Source: Acidobacteriota bacterium (lineage in GTDB: Bacteria > Zixibacteria > MSB-5A5 > GN15 > FEB-12). Taken from it: a DNA stretch of 44,422 nucleotides. The DNA lies in assembly GCA_035529075.1 (NCBI GenBank), contig DATKXK010000017.1, positions 1 through 44,422 on the forward strand, in the 5' to 3' direction. Position numbers and translations under genes: made by a program. The notes under the pieces are model-generated. The model was given only the letters and a program-made list of their open reading frames with translations, did not search any database and had not been told where the DNA came from. This document shows positions 1 to 8,423 of this stretch, one piece after another (within the stretch, counting starts at the first letter, position 1; each line of letters opens with the position of its first letter).

Positions 1-1
1 T

Positions 2-1174
2 GACAACTGTGAGACGGCCTACAATCCGGGTCAGGAGGACGGCGATAGTGACGGCTTCGGCAACGCCTGCGACAACTGCGAGGTTGACTACAATCCGGGC
101 CAGGAGGACGGCGACGGTGATGGTGTCGGCAACGCATGCGATAATTGTTCATCTGACTACAATCCTCTTCAGGAGGACCTGGACGGGGATGACGCAGGCG
201 ACGCCTGCGACAACTGTGTTGATGCGCCCAATCCGAACCAGTCGGATTATGACGGTGACGGAGCCGGTGACGCGTGTGATCCGTGCACGGATACGGATGG
301 AGACGGGTACGGCAATCCGGGGTATCCGGCGAACACGTGCGAGTTGGACAACTGTCCGGGCGACTACAATCCGGATCAGGCGGACGCGGACGGTGACGGT
401 ATAGGAGACTTGTGTGACGCCTGCACGGACCTGGACGGGGACGGGTATGGTGATCCGGGGTACGGGGCCAATACGTGCGCCCAGGACAACTGTCCCGGGG
501 AGTACAATCCGGATCAGGCGGACAGTGACGGGGACGGCCTCGGCAACGCCTGTGACAACTGTGAGGCCGCTTACAACCCGGGCCAGGAAGACGGAGATAG
601 TGATGGTATTGGCAACGCCTGCGACAACTGTGAGGTTGATTACAACCCTCTTCAGGAGGACGTAGACGGGGATGACATAGGAGACGCCTGTGACAACTGT
701 GAGGCCGCTTACAACCCGGGCCAGGAGGACGGTGACGGTGACGGCTTCGGCAACGCCTGCGACAATTGTTCATCTGACTACAATCCTCTTCAGGAGGACC
801 TGGACGGGGATGACGCAGGAGACGCGTGCGACAACTGTGTCGATGTGTCCAATCCGAACCAGTCGGACGCGGACGGTGACGGAGCCGGTGACGCGTGTGA
901 TCCGTGCACGGACAAGGACGGGGACGGGTTTGGCAATCCGGGGTATCCGGCGAACACGTGCGAGGTGGACAACTGTCCGGGCGACTACAATCCCGATCAG
1001 GATGACGCGGACGGCGATTTGGTAGGCGATTTGTGTGACAACTGTCGTGATTCGGTGAACACGAACCAGCACGACGGGGACGGCGACGGTTATGGTGATG
1101 CCTGTGACAACTGTCCCGATGATTACAACCCCGACCAGACCGACAGCGACGGCAACGGGGTCGGTGACATATGC
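2..1174 (+). repeat. 17 tandem 69-bp thrombospondin type-3 units with a 621-bp super-repeat
   Basis: Seventeen in-frame 69-bp units run without gaps from base 2 to 1174. Three of them (units 5, 7 and 14) are a variant beginning D-P/A-C-T-D with GYGNPGY-like cores. Units 2-5 (71-346) and units 11-14 (692-967) match almost base for base in the same order, 621 bp (nine units) apart. This implies block duplication rather than only single-unit expansion. The array continues beyond the window edge. Confidence 0.9.
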
Positions 1175-2032
1175 CAGACCTGCTGTCGTGGGCTTACTGG
1201 AAACGTTACCGGAGACGAGGAGGGGGGAGTAAGCATTGCTGATGTCACGATGCTGGTCATATACCTGTTCATAGATCCCAGTTATGAGCCGGTGTGTCTG
1301 GACGAAGCGAACACGGACGGTCTTGACGCTATTGACATCGGTGACCTTACCGCCCTGATCGACTACCTGTTCATCTCCCAGGAGCCGCCGGTGCCGTGCG
1401 GTGCCGTGGGCGAGCAATGGGTCAAGGTTGACCACGTGAACGGGACGCGCATTGACGCAATGCAGACCGGTGTGCCCATTACGTTCTACCTGCGATTCAT
1501 CAATGCGACCGCGGACACAATGGTTGCCTTCGATCACGGGTTTACCATATACTCCACCGACGGAGCGCAATGGGATACGGTGGCGATAGAGGCGTTGCAG
1601 GCCGACTGGCCCGAGCGCTTCGACTTCGTAAATCAGGTCCAGTACTGGAACGTTACCGGCGCTGATGCTGACACGGTGCGTGTAGCCGGCCTCAGCTTCT
1701 TCTTTCAGCCTGACGGCGGTGCCGGCCTGACGCCCGGATTCAATGCTCTCACGTACTCCGTGACCATCGGCCCGATCCCTCCGGAGTCGCACGGCCGTAC
1801 GATCTGCCTCGATTCCTGCTGGTATCCGGAAGGAACCAACTCATGGATGTGGGCTCCCGCGGTCGGCGGAATAATCGGACCCGAATGGGACGGCCCGCGC
1901 TGCTACCGCATCGACTCTACGCTGCAATGCGCACCGGGAGATTTGGGCAGCCCCGACGGCCAGGCGGCGGTGAAGGAATCCCGCCCGCCCGTGCCGGAGG
2001 TCCGGCAGCCCGCGGGGAGGACAAGACAGTAG
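2..2032 (+). CDS. Secreted thrombospondin type-3 repeat / dockerin-like protein (5' end outside window)
   Basis: The reading frame is open from base 2, so the start codon and any signal peptide lie upstream; 676 residues are visible. Residues 1-391 are 17 tandem calcium-binding thrombospondin type-3 units of 23 residues (DNC..YNP.Q.D.DGDG.G.AC). A Cys-rich dockerin-like pair of F-hand segments follows (VSIADV and IDIGDL, about residues 400-465). The C-terminal ~200 residues form a beta-rich domain with Cys/Trp signatures (TICLDSCW, WMWAP), which also occurs at the N terminus of the protein encoded at 34821-37475. No FlgD-like sorting domain is present: the protein ends in a Pro/Arg-rich tail. 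Likely role is a calcium-stiffened surface or extracellular protein (inference). It is convergent with uvrA, with a hairpin terminator between them. Confidence 0.85.
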   Translation, partial: DNCETAYNPGQEDGDSDGFGNACDNCEVDYNPGQEDGDGDGVGNACDNCSSDYNPLQEDLDGDDAGDACDNCVDAPNPNQSDYDGDGAGDACDPCTDTDGDGYGNPGYPANTCELDNCPGDYNPDQADADGDGIGDLCDACTDLDGDGYGDPGYGANTCAQDNCPGEYNPDQADSDGDGLGNACDNCEAAYNPGQEDGDSDGIGNACDNCEVDYNPLQEDVDGDDIGDACDNCEAAYNPGQEDGDGDGFGNACDNCSSDYNPLQEDLDGDDAGDACDNCVDVSNPNQSDADGDGAGDACDPCTDKDGDGFGNPGYPANTCEVDNCPGDYNPDQDDADGDLVGDLCDNCRDSVNTNQHDGDGDGYGDACDNCPDDYNPDQTDSDGNGVGDICQTCCRGLTGNVTGDEEGGVSIADVTMLVIYLFIDPSYEPVCLDEANTDGLDAIDIGDLTALIDYLFISQEPPVPCGAVGEQWVKVDHVNGTRIDAMQTGVPITFYLRFINATADTMVAFDHGFTIYSTDGAQWDTVAIEALQADWPERFDFVNQVQYWNVTGADADTVRVAGLSFFFQPDGGAGLTPGFNALTYSVTIGPIPPESHGRTICLDSCWYPEGTNSWMWAPAVGGIIGPEWDGPRCYRIDSTLQCAPGDLGSPDGQAAVKESRPPVPEVRQPAGRTRQ

Positions 2033-2070
2033 GCTGTTCAACCTCGCTCTTGTTCGAGAGGTGATAAAAA

Positions 2071-2110
2071 CCGGCCGCCCCGCCGTGGTGCAGGGCGGCC
2101 GGTTCTGTTT
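2071..2110. terminator. Bidirectional intrinsic terminator between the TSP3 gene and uvrA
   Basis: A 10-bp perfect GC stem (2071-2080 with 2093-2102) has a 12-nt loop and is followed by TTCTGTTT. On the other strand the stem is followed by TTTTTA (complement of 2065-2070). It lies between two converging genes and can serve both. Confidence 0.85.
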
Positions 2111-2145
2111 AACGTTCTTTCACGCCCGGGCCGGCCGGCGCGTAG

Positions 2146-5004
2146 CTACCAGTTCTGGAGCACCCCTTTGAGAAACTGCCCGGTGTATGAACTCTTCGTC
2201 TCGGCAATTGCTTCCGGTGTCCCCGTGGCCACAATTCGGCCGCCGTCGTCGCCTCCCTCCGGGCCGATGTCGATAATCCAGTCGGCCGTCTTGATTACGT
2301 CCATGTTGTGTTCGATCACGAGCACACTGTTGCCGCGGTCGACCAGTTCGGCGAGCACTTTAAGGAGCATCTTGATGTCCTCGAAGTGCAGCCCGGTCGT
2401 GGGCTCGTCGAGGATGTACAGCGTCTTGCCGGTGGCGACCTTGGAGAGTTCGGCGGCCAGTTTTACGCGCTGGGCTTCACCTCCGGACAGGGTCGTCGCC
2501 TGCTGCCCGAGGTGAATGTAGCCGAGCCCGACATTGGCCAGCGTAAGCAGCTTCTTCTTGATGCGCGGGACATTCTCGAAAAAGGTGAGCGCTTCCTCGA
2601 CCGTCATGTCGAGAACGTCGGCAATCGTCTTGCCCTTAAACGTCACTTCCAGAGTTTCCCGGCTGTAGCGTTTGCCCTTGCAGACTTCGCAGGGGATGTA
2701 GACGTCCGGAAGGAAATGCATCTCGATCTTTATAATGCCGTCGCCTTCGCAGGCCTCGCAGCGGCCTCCCTTGACGTTGAATGAGAAGCGTCCCGGCAGG
2801 TAGCCCCGGGCCCTGGACTCCGGCAGCGACGAGAACAGTTCGCGGATAGGCGTGAAAACTCCCGTGTAGGTGGCCGGATTGGAACGCGGCGTGCGGCCGA
2901 TCGGCGACTGATCGATATCGATCACCTTGTCAACGTGCTGCATGCCGAGGATCTTCCCGTAGGGCAGGGGCATCGTCCGGCTGCTGTAAAAGTGCCGCGC
3001 CAGGATCCGGTACAAAGTCTCGTTTATCAGCGTTGACTTCCCGGAGCCGGAAACGCCGGTGACGGCGACGAGCAGGCCCAGAGGTACGTCTATGTCGACT
3101 TTCTTGAGGTTATTGCCGGCCGCACCCCGCAGGCCGATTGAGAACCCGTTGGAGGTACGCCGCGAGGCCGGCGTTTCGATGCGTCTGGTGCCGGCCAGGT
3201 ACTGGCCGGTGATCGAAGCGCGGCAGGCCTTGATGTCCCTGGGCTTGCCCGTGGCCACGACCCGGCCGCCGTGCAGTCCCGCCCCCGGCCCGAGGTCGAT
3301 GACCCAGTCGGCGCTCTCGATCGTTTCCCGGTCATGCTCGACGACCAGGACGGTATTGCCGATATCCCGCAACTCGGTCAGCGTGTTCAGCAGCTTCCGG
3401 TTGTCGCGCTGGTGCAACCCGACCGACGGCTCGTCGAGAATGTACAGAACGCCGACCAGGCGGGACCCGATCTGCGTGGCCAGGCGGATACGCTGGGCCT
3501 CGCCCCCGGACAGAGTGGACGCAGCGCGGCTGAGCGTCAGGTAGTCCAGGCCGACGTCGCACAGGAACCCCAGGCGTCCTCGGATCTCCTTGAGTATCTG
3601 GCGTGCGATTGTCTGCTGCCTCTTGGAAAGGTTTACCTTCCTGAAAAAGGTCGCCGCCTGCTTGATGGACATGTCGGCGACGGAATCGATTGTCTCGCGG
3701 TCGATAATCACCGACAGCGCTTCGGGGCGCAGCCGGGCGCCGTGGCAGGCCGGGCAGTTGGTAATCGACATGTAGTTCTCGATCCACAGGCGAACACCGC
3801 TCGATTCCGTCTGCCGGTAACGGCGCTCCAGGTGAGGGATGACTCCTTCGAATCTTGCCCGGTAAGTCCCGGAACCCTTCGTCTTGCCCGAAGTATGTTC
3901 GTAGGCAAACTGGATTTCGTCCTTAGCGGAACCGTACAGGAGGACCTTCTGCACTTCACCGGGGAGCTTCTTGAACGGCGTGGAAAGTTTGAATCCGTAA
4001 TGGTTGGCCACGCCTCTGATCATGTAGCGGTACCAGTTGGCCATTTCCGCGCCCCCCCAGGGCTGGATGGCTCCCTCGCTGATCGACAGCGACCGGTTCG
4101 GGACCACCAGTTCCGGCATGATCTCCATCCTCTGCCCCAGCCCGTCGCAGGTCCGGCACGCGCCGTAGGGGGAGTTGAACGAGAACAGGCGCGGGCTGGG
4201 CTCCTCGTAGCTGATATTGCAGTTCAGGCAGGCGAACTGCTCCGAAAACAACAGGTCCTTGCCCTTGATGTTGACCAGAACCGTTCCCTGGGCCATCTTG
4301 AGCGCCGTCTCAACGGAGTCGGCCAGACGCCGTTTCGACTTGACCTTTACCACCAGCCGATCCACGACGGCCTCGACGGTGTGTTTCTTCTTCTTGTCCA
4401 GGCTGATCTCGGAGTCGGAATCCACAACCTGTCCGTCCACGCGGAGCCGGACAAAACCCTCCCGCCGGGCCTGCTCGATGACTTCCCGGTGTTCCCCTTT
4501 CTTGCCGCGCACGAGCGGGGCCAGAACCATCAGGCGCGTGCCTTCCTCGAACGTCAATACCGAGTCGACAATCTGCTCCACCGTCTGCTGTGTGATCGGC
4601 TGGCCGCACTTGGCGCAATGGGGAACGCCGATACGGGCAAACAGCAGCCGGAGGTAATCGTAGATCTCAGTAATGGTCCCCACCGTCGACCGCGGATTTT
4701 TCGGGGTGCCCTTCTGCTCAATCGAAATCGCCGGCGACAGCCCTTCAATGAGGTCCACGTCCGGTTTCTCCATCAGGCCGAGAAACTGGCGGGCGTAGGC
4801 CGAGAGGGATTCCACGTACCGGCGCTGACCTTCGGCGTAGATGGTGTCAAAAGCCAGGGAGCTTTTTCCTGAACCGGACAGCCCCGTAATCACGGTGAGC
4901 GAGTTGCGCGGAATCGTGACGTCGATGTTCTTGAGATTATGCTCGCGGGCCCCCTTTATGTACAGGCACAGTTCGTTGGTTTCGTTGCGGCCGGCGTGTT
5001 TCAT
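2146..5004 (-). CDS. uvrA: UvrABC excinuclease subunit A
   Basis: This is the damage-recognition ATPase of nucleotide excision repair; an UvrA dimer loads UvrB at lesions. The protein is 952 residues, normal for the family. It shows the duplicated ABC architecture: Walker [10 protein letters not shown] at residues 41-49 and GVSGSGKST near residue 650, with two LSGGEAQR signatures. Zinc-binding Cys pairs are visible (CLNC/CRTC in the first half, CEAC/CEVC in the second). The start [11 protein letters not shown] precedes the conserved [10 protein letters not shown] block by about 16 residues, which fits. It is a stand-alone gene converging on the thrombospondin-repeat gene. No uvrB or uvrC is in the window. 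Confidence 0.98.
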   Translation of the reverse strand: MKHAGRNETNELCLYIKGAREHNLKNIDVTIPRNSLTVITGLSGSGKSSLAFDTIYAEGQRRYVESLSAYARQFLGLMEKPDVDLIEGLSPAISIEQKGTPKNPRSTVGTITEIYDYLRLLFARIGVPHCAKCGQPITQQTVEQIVDSVLTFEEGTRLMVLAPLVRGKKGEHREVIEQARREGFVRLRVDGQVVDSDSEISLDKKKKHTVEAVVDRLVVKVKSKRRLADSVETALKMAQGTVLVNIKGKDLLFSEQFACLNCNISYEEPSPRLFSFNSPYGACRTCDGLGQRMEIMPELVVPNRSLSISEGAIQPWGGAEMANWYRYMIRGVANHYGFKLSTPFKKLPGEVQKVLLYGSAKDEIQFAYEHTSGKTKGSGTYRARFEGVIPHLERRYRQTESSGVRLWIENYMSITNCPACHGARLRPEALSVIIDRETIDSVADMSIKQAATFFRKVNLSKRQQTIARQILKEIRGRLGFLCDVGLDYLTLSRAASTLSGGEAQRIRLATQIGSRLVGVLYILDEPSVGLHQRDNRKLLNTLTELRDIGNTVLVVEHDRETIESADWVIDLGPGAGLHGGRVVATGKPRDIKACRASITGQYLAGTRRIETPASRRTSNGFSIGLRGAAGNNLKKVDIDVPLGLLVAVTGVSGSGKSTLINETLYRILARHFYSSRTMPLPYGKILGMQHVDKVIDIDQSPIGRTPRSNPATYTGVFTPIRELFSSLPESRARGYLPGRFSFNVKGGRCEACEGDGIIKIEMHFLPDVYIPCEVCKGKRYSRETLEVTFKGKTIADVLDMTVEEALTFFENVPRIKKKLLTLANVGLGYIHLGQQATTLSGGEAQRVKLAAELSKVATGKTLYILDEPTTGLHFEDIKMLLKVLAELVDRGNSVLVIEHNMDVIKTADWIIDIGPEGGDDGGRIVATGTPEAIAETKSSYTGQFLKGVLQNW

Positions 5005-5031
5005 GGTTTCCCCGCCAAAACGGTAACCCGT

Positions 5032-5060
5032 AGTATAGCCAAGACCGGCTCACAGATAAA
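5032..5060 (-). promoter_or_regulatory. Possible uvrA promoter
   Basis: Reading the minus strand, TATACT (complement of 5032-5037) lies 17 bp downstream of a weak -35 TTTATC (complement of 5055-5060), about 28 bp upstream of the uvrA ATG. The -10 is good and the -35 poor. No LexA-type box is evident. Confidence 0.35.
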
Positions 5061-5153
5061 GGGCAAATCGGTGATGGAGGGTCGCTTTCTTGGCGGCAGG
5101 CAGGGTACCGTTCAGGCGCCGTTCCCGGGAACGGCGCGGGCCGGTGAAAGCGC

Positions 5154-5181
5154 TTGACAGGGTTTTTCGCCCCCCTACATT
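5154..5181 (+). promoter_or_regulatory. Sigma-70-like promoter of the methyltransferase gene, nearly leaderless
   Basis: TTGACA (5154-5159), a 16-bp spacer and TACATT (5176-5181). The predicted transcription start is near 5188, only about 3 nt before the ATG at 5191, so the mRNA would be almost leaderless. This position also argues against the upstream GTG at 5182 as the start codon. Confidence 0.65.
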
Positions 5182-5190
5182 GTGGGCACC

Positions 5191-5796
5191 ATGCGTGACC
5201 CTCACCAGGAATTCTTCGACGGTCTGGCGGCCGAGTGGGATCTCCAGTTCACTGCCGAGGATCTCGAACGATTGTCCCACATTGTTGGCATGCTTGACCT
5301 TGAGGAGGGGATGGACGTTCTGGACCTGGGTTGCGGGACCGGTGTTCTTTTTGACCTGGTGCGCCGCCGGATCGGAGCCGACGGTACCGTTACCGGTGTA
5401 GACTTCTCGATTCAGATGGCCAGGGTGGCCCATCGCAACTTCTCGTTTGCCAATGTCAACGTAGTTGATGCCGATGCTTCGGCGTTGCCTTTCGGAGATT
5501 CCACGTTTGACCTGAGTATTTCTTTTTCAGCTTTTGCGCATTTCGCCAATCAGCAGAGGGCGCTGCTTGAAGCCAGGCGGGTCCTCAAACCCGGCGCCAG
5601 GTTTCATATCATCCACCTGATTTCGTCAAAGGAGCTTTCCGATCTGCATCGACAGATCGGTGGGGCCGTTGCGCATGACGCCCTGCCGGAACGGGAAGAG
5701 ATGGACCGAATGTTCAACGCCAGCAGCTTCACCGATGTCAGGATAGAGGACCACCCCGGGCTTTATCTGGCCTCAGCCATGGTTGGCCAGGTCTGA
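5191..5796 (+). CDS. Class I SAM-dependent methyltransferase
   Basis: A 201-residue protein of the Methyltransf_11/25 type. Motif I is VLDLGCGTGVLFD, followed by an acidic residue ending strand 2 (GVDFS) and the post-I segment DADASALPFGDSTFDL, all typical of SAM binding. The C-terminal third has the LLEARRVLKPGARF motif of this family. The substrate cannot be read from the sequence. The ATG at 5191 is preferred over the GTG at 5182 because the latter overlaps the predicted -10 element. An ECF-type membrane transporter subunit follows after 23 bp and is probably cotranscribed, hinting at a metabolite or cofactor link (inference). Confidence 0.85.
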   Translation: MRDPHQEFFDGLAAEWDLQFTAEDLERLSHIVGMLDLEEGMDVLDLGCGTGVLFDLVRRRIGADGTVTGVDFSIQMARVAHRNFSFANVNVVDADASALPFGDSTFDLSISFSAFAHFANQQRALLEARRVLKPGARFHIIHLISSKELSDLHRQIGGAVAHDALPEREEMDRMFNASSFTDVRIEDHPGLYLASAMVGQV

Positions 5797-5819
5797 TTCT
5801 GACGGCCCGCAGCACAACC

Positions 5820-6353
5820 GTGTCTCCATATTCAACATCCTCGCGCGCTCTGTGGCTCACCCACAGTGCTCTGTACCTGGCCCTGGCGTTGGTGCTGCCG
5901 GTCGGATTCCACGCCCTTGGCCTGGGAGGTCGCATATTCCTGCCCATGCACATAACGGTCCTGTTGGCCGGCTTCCTGGCCGGCCCTGCGAGCGGTCTGG
6001 TCGTGGGTCTCCTTGCCCCCGGTCTCTCCCATCTTGTTACCGGCATGCCGCCGTCGTATGCCGTGCCCCTGATGTCACTGGAACTGCCGGTGTACGGTCT
6101 CATAGCAGGCCTGGCCTACATCCGCCTGGGGCTGAATGTCTACATCGCGCTCCTGATTGCCATCGTCTTCGGGCGCGTAATGTTCGGGATCGGGATGCTC
6201 CTGTTGGGGCTGTTTATGGAATTACCTTACAGCGTGGCCTTCTTCTTTTCGTCCGCCGGTCCGATCGTCACCGGACTGCCCGGGCTGGCTATTCAAATCG
6301 TTATTGTCCCGGTGCTGGTGGCGGCCGTAAGGCGGCGCCGCTCCGACCGGTGA
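5820..6353 (+). CDS. ECF transporter S component (substrate-binding membrane subunit)
   Basis: A 177-residue, very hydrophobic protein with about five to six membrane segments. The signature PMHITVLLAGFLAGP followed by GLLAPGLSHLVTGMPP is characteristic of ECF-family S components, which capture vitamins or other micronutrients and dock to an EcfAA'T energising module. No EcfA or EcfT gene is in the window, so it must share a module encoded elsewhere. The start is a GTG 23 bp after the methyltransferase stop. No riboswitch is visible upstream, so the vitamin is unknown. The tail is basic (RRRRSDR) and cytosolic. Confidence 0.8.
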   Translation: MSPYSTSSRALWLTHSALYLALALVLPVGFHALGLGGRIFLPMHITVLLAGFLAGPASGLVVGLLAPGLSHLVTGMPPSYAVPLMSLELPVYGLIAGLAYIRLGLNVYIALLIAIVFGRVMFGIGMLLLGLFMELPYSVAFFFSSAGPIVTGLPGLAIQIVIVPVLVAAVRRRRSDR

Positions 6354-6411
6354 AGGGCGGGGCCGTTCTGGGGCGGGATCAGCTGACGGTGACGTCCCGC
6401 GTGCGGTTGTC

Positions 6412-6606
6412 CTACCCCTGAAAGCCGGCCGCCTGATGAGAGCCGTCGCAGTACGGTTTGTTTTTCGAGTGTCCGCAACGGCACAGGGCGAACTTGCCCT
6501 TCTTCGTTTCCGTGCTTTCGTCAGGCCTGGAAATCTCCGCCTCTTCGCACTCCACAAACGCCGGGCCGTTCCGGATCAGTTTGATTTTGATTTTTCCTGG
6601 GTCCAT
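6412..6606 (-). CDS. CDGSH-type iron-sulfur protein
   Basis: A 64-residue protein with one CDGSH [2Fe-2S] site. Ligands Cys42, Cys44, Cys53 and His57 have the spacing C-x-C-x8-C-x3-H of the mitoNEET family. The motif reads CRCGHSKNKPYCDGSH. Such small bacterial proteins are thought to be redox or cluster-transfer proteins; the exact role is unknown. The N-terminal KIKLIRNGP segment is common in bacterial members. There is no membrane anchor. It lies about 200 bp downstream of the receiver gene on the same strand and may be its own unit. Confidence 0.92.
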   Translation of the reverse strand: MDPGKIKIKLIRNGPAFVECEEAEISRPDESTETKKGKFALCRCGHSKNKPYCDGSHQAAGFQG

Positions 6607-6805
6607 GAGAATCCTCTTGTGTCGGCGGCAGTATATGTCTTCCCAACAGCGCCGTCAACCGGCAAGGAGGATCTCAAAGTCCGATGGTGGCGTCTGTGGT
6701 TGGCCCTGCCTTACCGACATGCGGACCGGCCCGCGAGATTGCGCGGAACCTGCCGCCGTGGCTGAGACAGTATTGGGGGTTTCAGTCCTGCGAAGGACCG
6801 GGCGA

Positions 6806-7162
6806 TCAGAGCAACGTGTTGAGCAGCTTCTCGATATCGGACATCATCAACGGTTTGCCCAGGAAGCCGTCCGGTTTCAGATATCCTGCCTGGGACTGCA
6901 ATTCGTTGACGGAGTACCCCGATATGAGTACCACGGGTAGTTTCGGGTACCGGTTCTTGACCTCCTGGACAAGCTCCATTCCGCTCATGTTGGGCATGCG
7001 CATATCCGTGATTACCATTGAAAAGGCCCCCTTTTCAAGCTCTTGGAGTGCCTGGGCTCCTCCAGAGGCGCGAACGGATTCGTAATCAAAGACCTCGAGC
7101 ATTTCCGATAGCAAAGAGGACATGTTTGGATTGTCGTCAACGATGAGAATCTTCTTGCCCAC
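6806..7162 (-). CDS. Stand-alone response-regulator receiver domain (CheY-like)
   Basis: A 118-residue single receiver domain with no output domain. The acidic pocket is Asp9-Asp10, the phosphorylated residue is Asp53 (ITDMRMP), the switch Ser/Thr is in LISGYS, and Lys103 lies in GKP. All functional residues are present, so it should accept phosphate from a histidine kinase; none is encoded nearby. The start is GTG with an SD (GGAGG) 7 nt upstream. It follows hflX by 47 bp on the same strand and may be cotranscribed with it. Confidence 0.92.
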   Translation of the reverse strand: MGKKILIVDDNPNMSSLLSEMLEVFDYESVRASGGAQALQELEKGAFSMVITDMRMPNMSGMELVQEVKNRYPKLPVVLISGYSVNELQSQAGYLKPDGFLGKPLMMSDIEKLLNTLL

Positions 7163-7209
7163 AACTGTACCTCCAGTCCGGGTATCGGCAGAAAATCGGC
7201 GAAACTGAA

Positions 7210-8316
7210 CTACTTCCTGCCCCGGAGGTACAGGTTGGAGGCCGCGATGATCTCGGCTTTCAGCTCGTCGATTCCGGTACGTTCCGTTGCGGATACGGCG
7301 AACTGCCTGGCCCCGTCAAGCGGCGGCGGGAGAAAATCGGGAGTAACGTCTATCTTATTGTAGATCATGATGTACGGGATGGCACTGGCCCCGATCTCTT
7401 CGAGTACCTCGTGAGTTTGCCTGATTTGGTCTTCGAATCGTTCGTCAGAGCAGTCGACGCAATGCAACAGCAGGTTGGCCAGGTTCACTTCCTCCAGCGT
7501 CGACTTGAAGGATTCGACCAGTTGGTGCGGCAGTTTCTTGATGAAGCCGACCGTGTCCGAGAACACGACCCGGCAGGGGTAACCCGACGACATAATCCGA
7601 GTCGTGGAGTCAAGGGTCGTAAACAGCTTGTCTTCGATTCGGACGTTGGCCCGGGTAAGCAGATTGAACAGCGTCGATTTGCCTGCGTTCGTGTAGCCGA
7701 CCAGGGCCACCTTGAACAACTCCTGTCGCCTTTTGCGCTGGATCGCCCGCTGGGTGTTAAGCCGGACGAGCTTATCCTTGAGGTAGGCGATCTTCTTTCT
7801 GACCCGGCGGCGGTCGATCTCCAACTGCGTCTCACCGGGTCCCTTCGCTCCGATACCACCGTATTGCCGGGAGAAGTGAACCCAGGCGCCCGTCAGTCGC
7901 GGCAGCGTGTATTCCAGTTGCGCCAGCTCTACCTGTAGTCTGGCCTCGGCGGTTCTGGCCCGCGTCGCGAATATGTCCAGGATGAGAATCGGCCGGTCGA
8001 TCACTTTGGCCTCGAGTTCACGCTCGAGGTTGCGCTGCTGAGCAGGCGACAGCGGATCATCGAAAACAACGCAGTTGCCTCCGATATCCTCAAGTTGCTC
8101 CCTGAGCTCCCGTACCAACCCCTTCCCGATGTAGAAAGCCGCGTCCGGTCTCGGCCTTGTCTGGACGCGCGTGGCAGCGACAGTTCCGCCGGCTGACAGG
8201 GTCAACAGAGCGAGCTCCTGCAGGGAATCCGCTACTTCGCTGCGTTTCCTGGAATTGCGCGCCAGACCTACCAGGATTGCCCGTTCCGATTCGGGCTTGC
8301 CGTATTCGATACTCAT
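7210..8316 (-). CDS. hflX: GTPase HflX
   Basis: A ribosome-associated GTPase that splits or rescues stalled 70S ribosomes. The protein is 368 residues. The N-terminal HflX domain contains the VFDDPLSPAQQRNLE motif and then KGPGETQLEIDRR. The G domain has G1 GYTNAGKST, G3 DTVGFI and G4 NKID. The short C-terminal region ends near LRGRK. The start chosen is ATG at 8316 (MSIEYGKPESER); the frame stays open upstream to 8430 but the extra 38 residues are not family-like. It is divergent from the ornithine cyclodeaminase homologue, across 107 bp that contain a run of nine G. Confidence 0.95.
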   Translation of the reverse strand: MSIEYGKPESERAILVGLARNSRKRSEVADSLQELALLTLSAGGTVAATRVQTRPRPDAAFYIGKGLVRELREQLEDIGGNCVVFDDPLSPAQQRNLERELEAKVIDRPILILDIFATRARTAEARLQVELAQLEYTLPRLTGAWVHFSRQYGGIGAKGPGETQLEIDRRRVRKKIAYLKDKLVRLNTQRAIQRKRRQELFKVALVGYTNAGKSTLFNLLTRANVRIEDKLFTTLDSTTRIMSSGYPCRVVFSDTVGFIKKLPHQLVESFKSTLEEVNLANLLLHCVDCSDERFEDQIRQTHEVLEEIGASAIPYIMIYNKIDVTPDFLPPPLDGARQFAVSATERTGIDELKAEIIAASNLYLRGRK

Positions 8317-8423
8317 CTCTCTAAAGATAAGCCCATCTGGCGGCTTTTCCAATCCGATAGTGCGTCGGCGGGGGGGGGCGGACCCGCAGTCAGCTTGCCT
8401 TGAGACATGCCGATAACCGGTGT

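Noticed and set aside
2-1174. CRISPR-like array
   Set aside because: The 69-bp periodicity is in-frame protein coding (thrombospondin type-3 units) with no variable spacers.
770-1792. 340-codon minus-strand frame opposite the thrombospondin repeats
   Set aside because: Periodic Val/Arg/Thr-rich translation caused by the repeat array on the other strand.
3271-4872. 533-codon plus-strand frame inside uvrA
   Set aside because: It is an antisense shadow of a certain gene in GC-rich DNA, with no recognisable domain.
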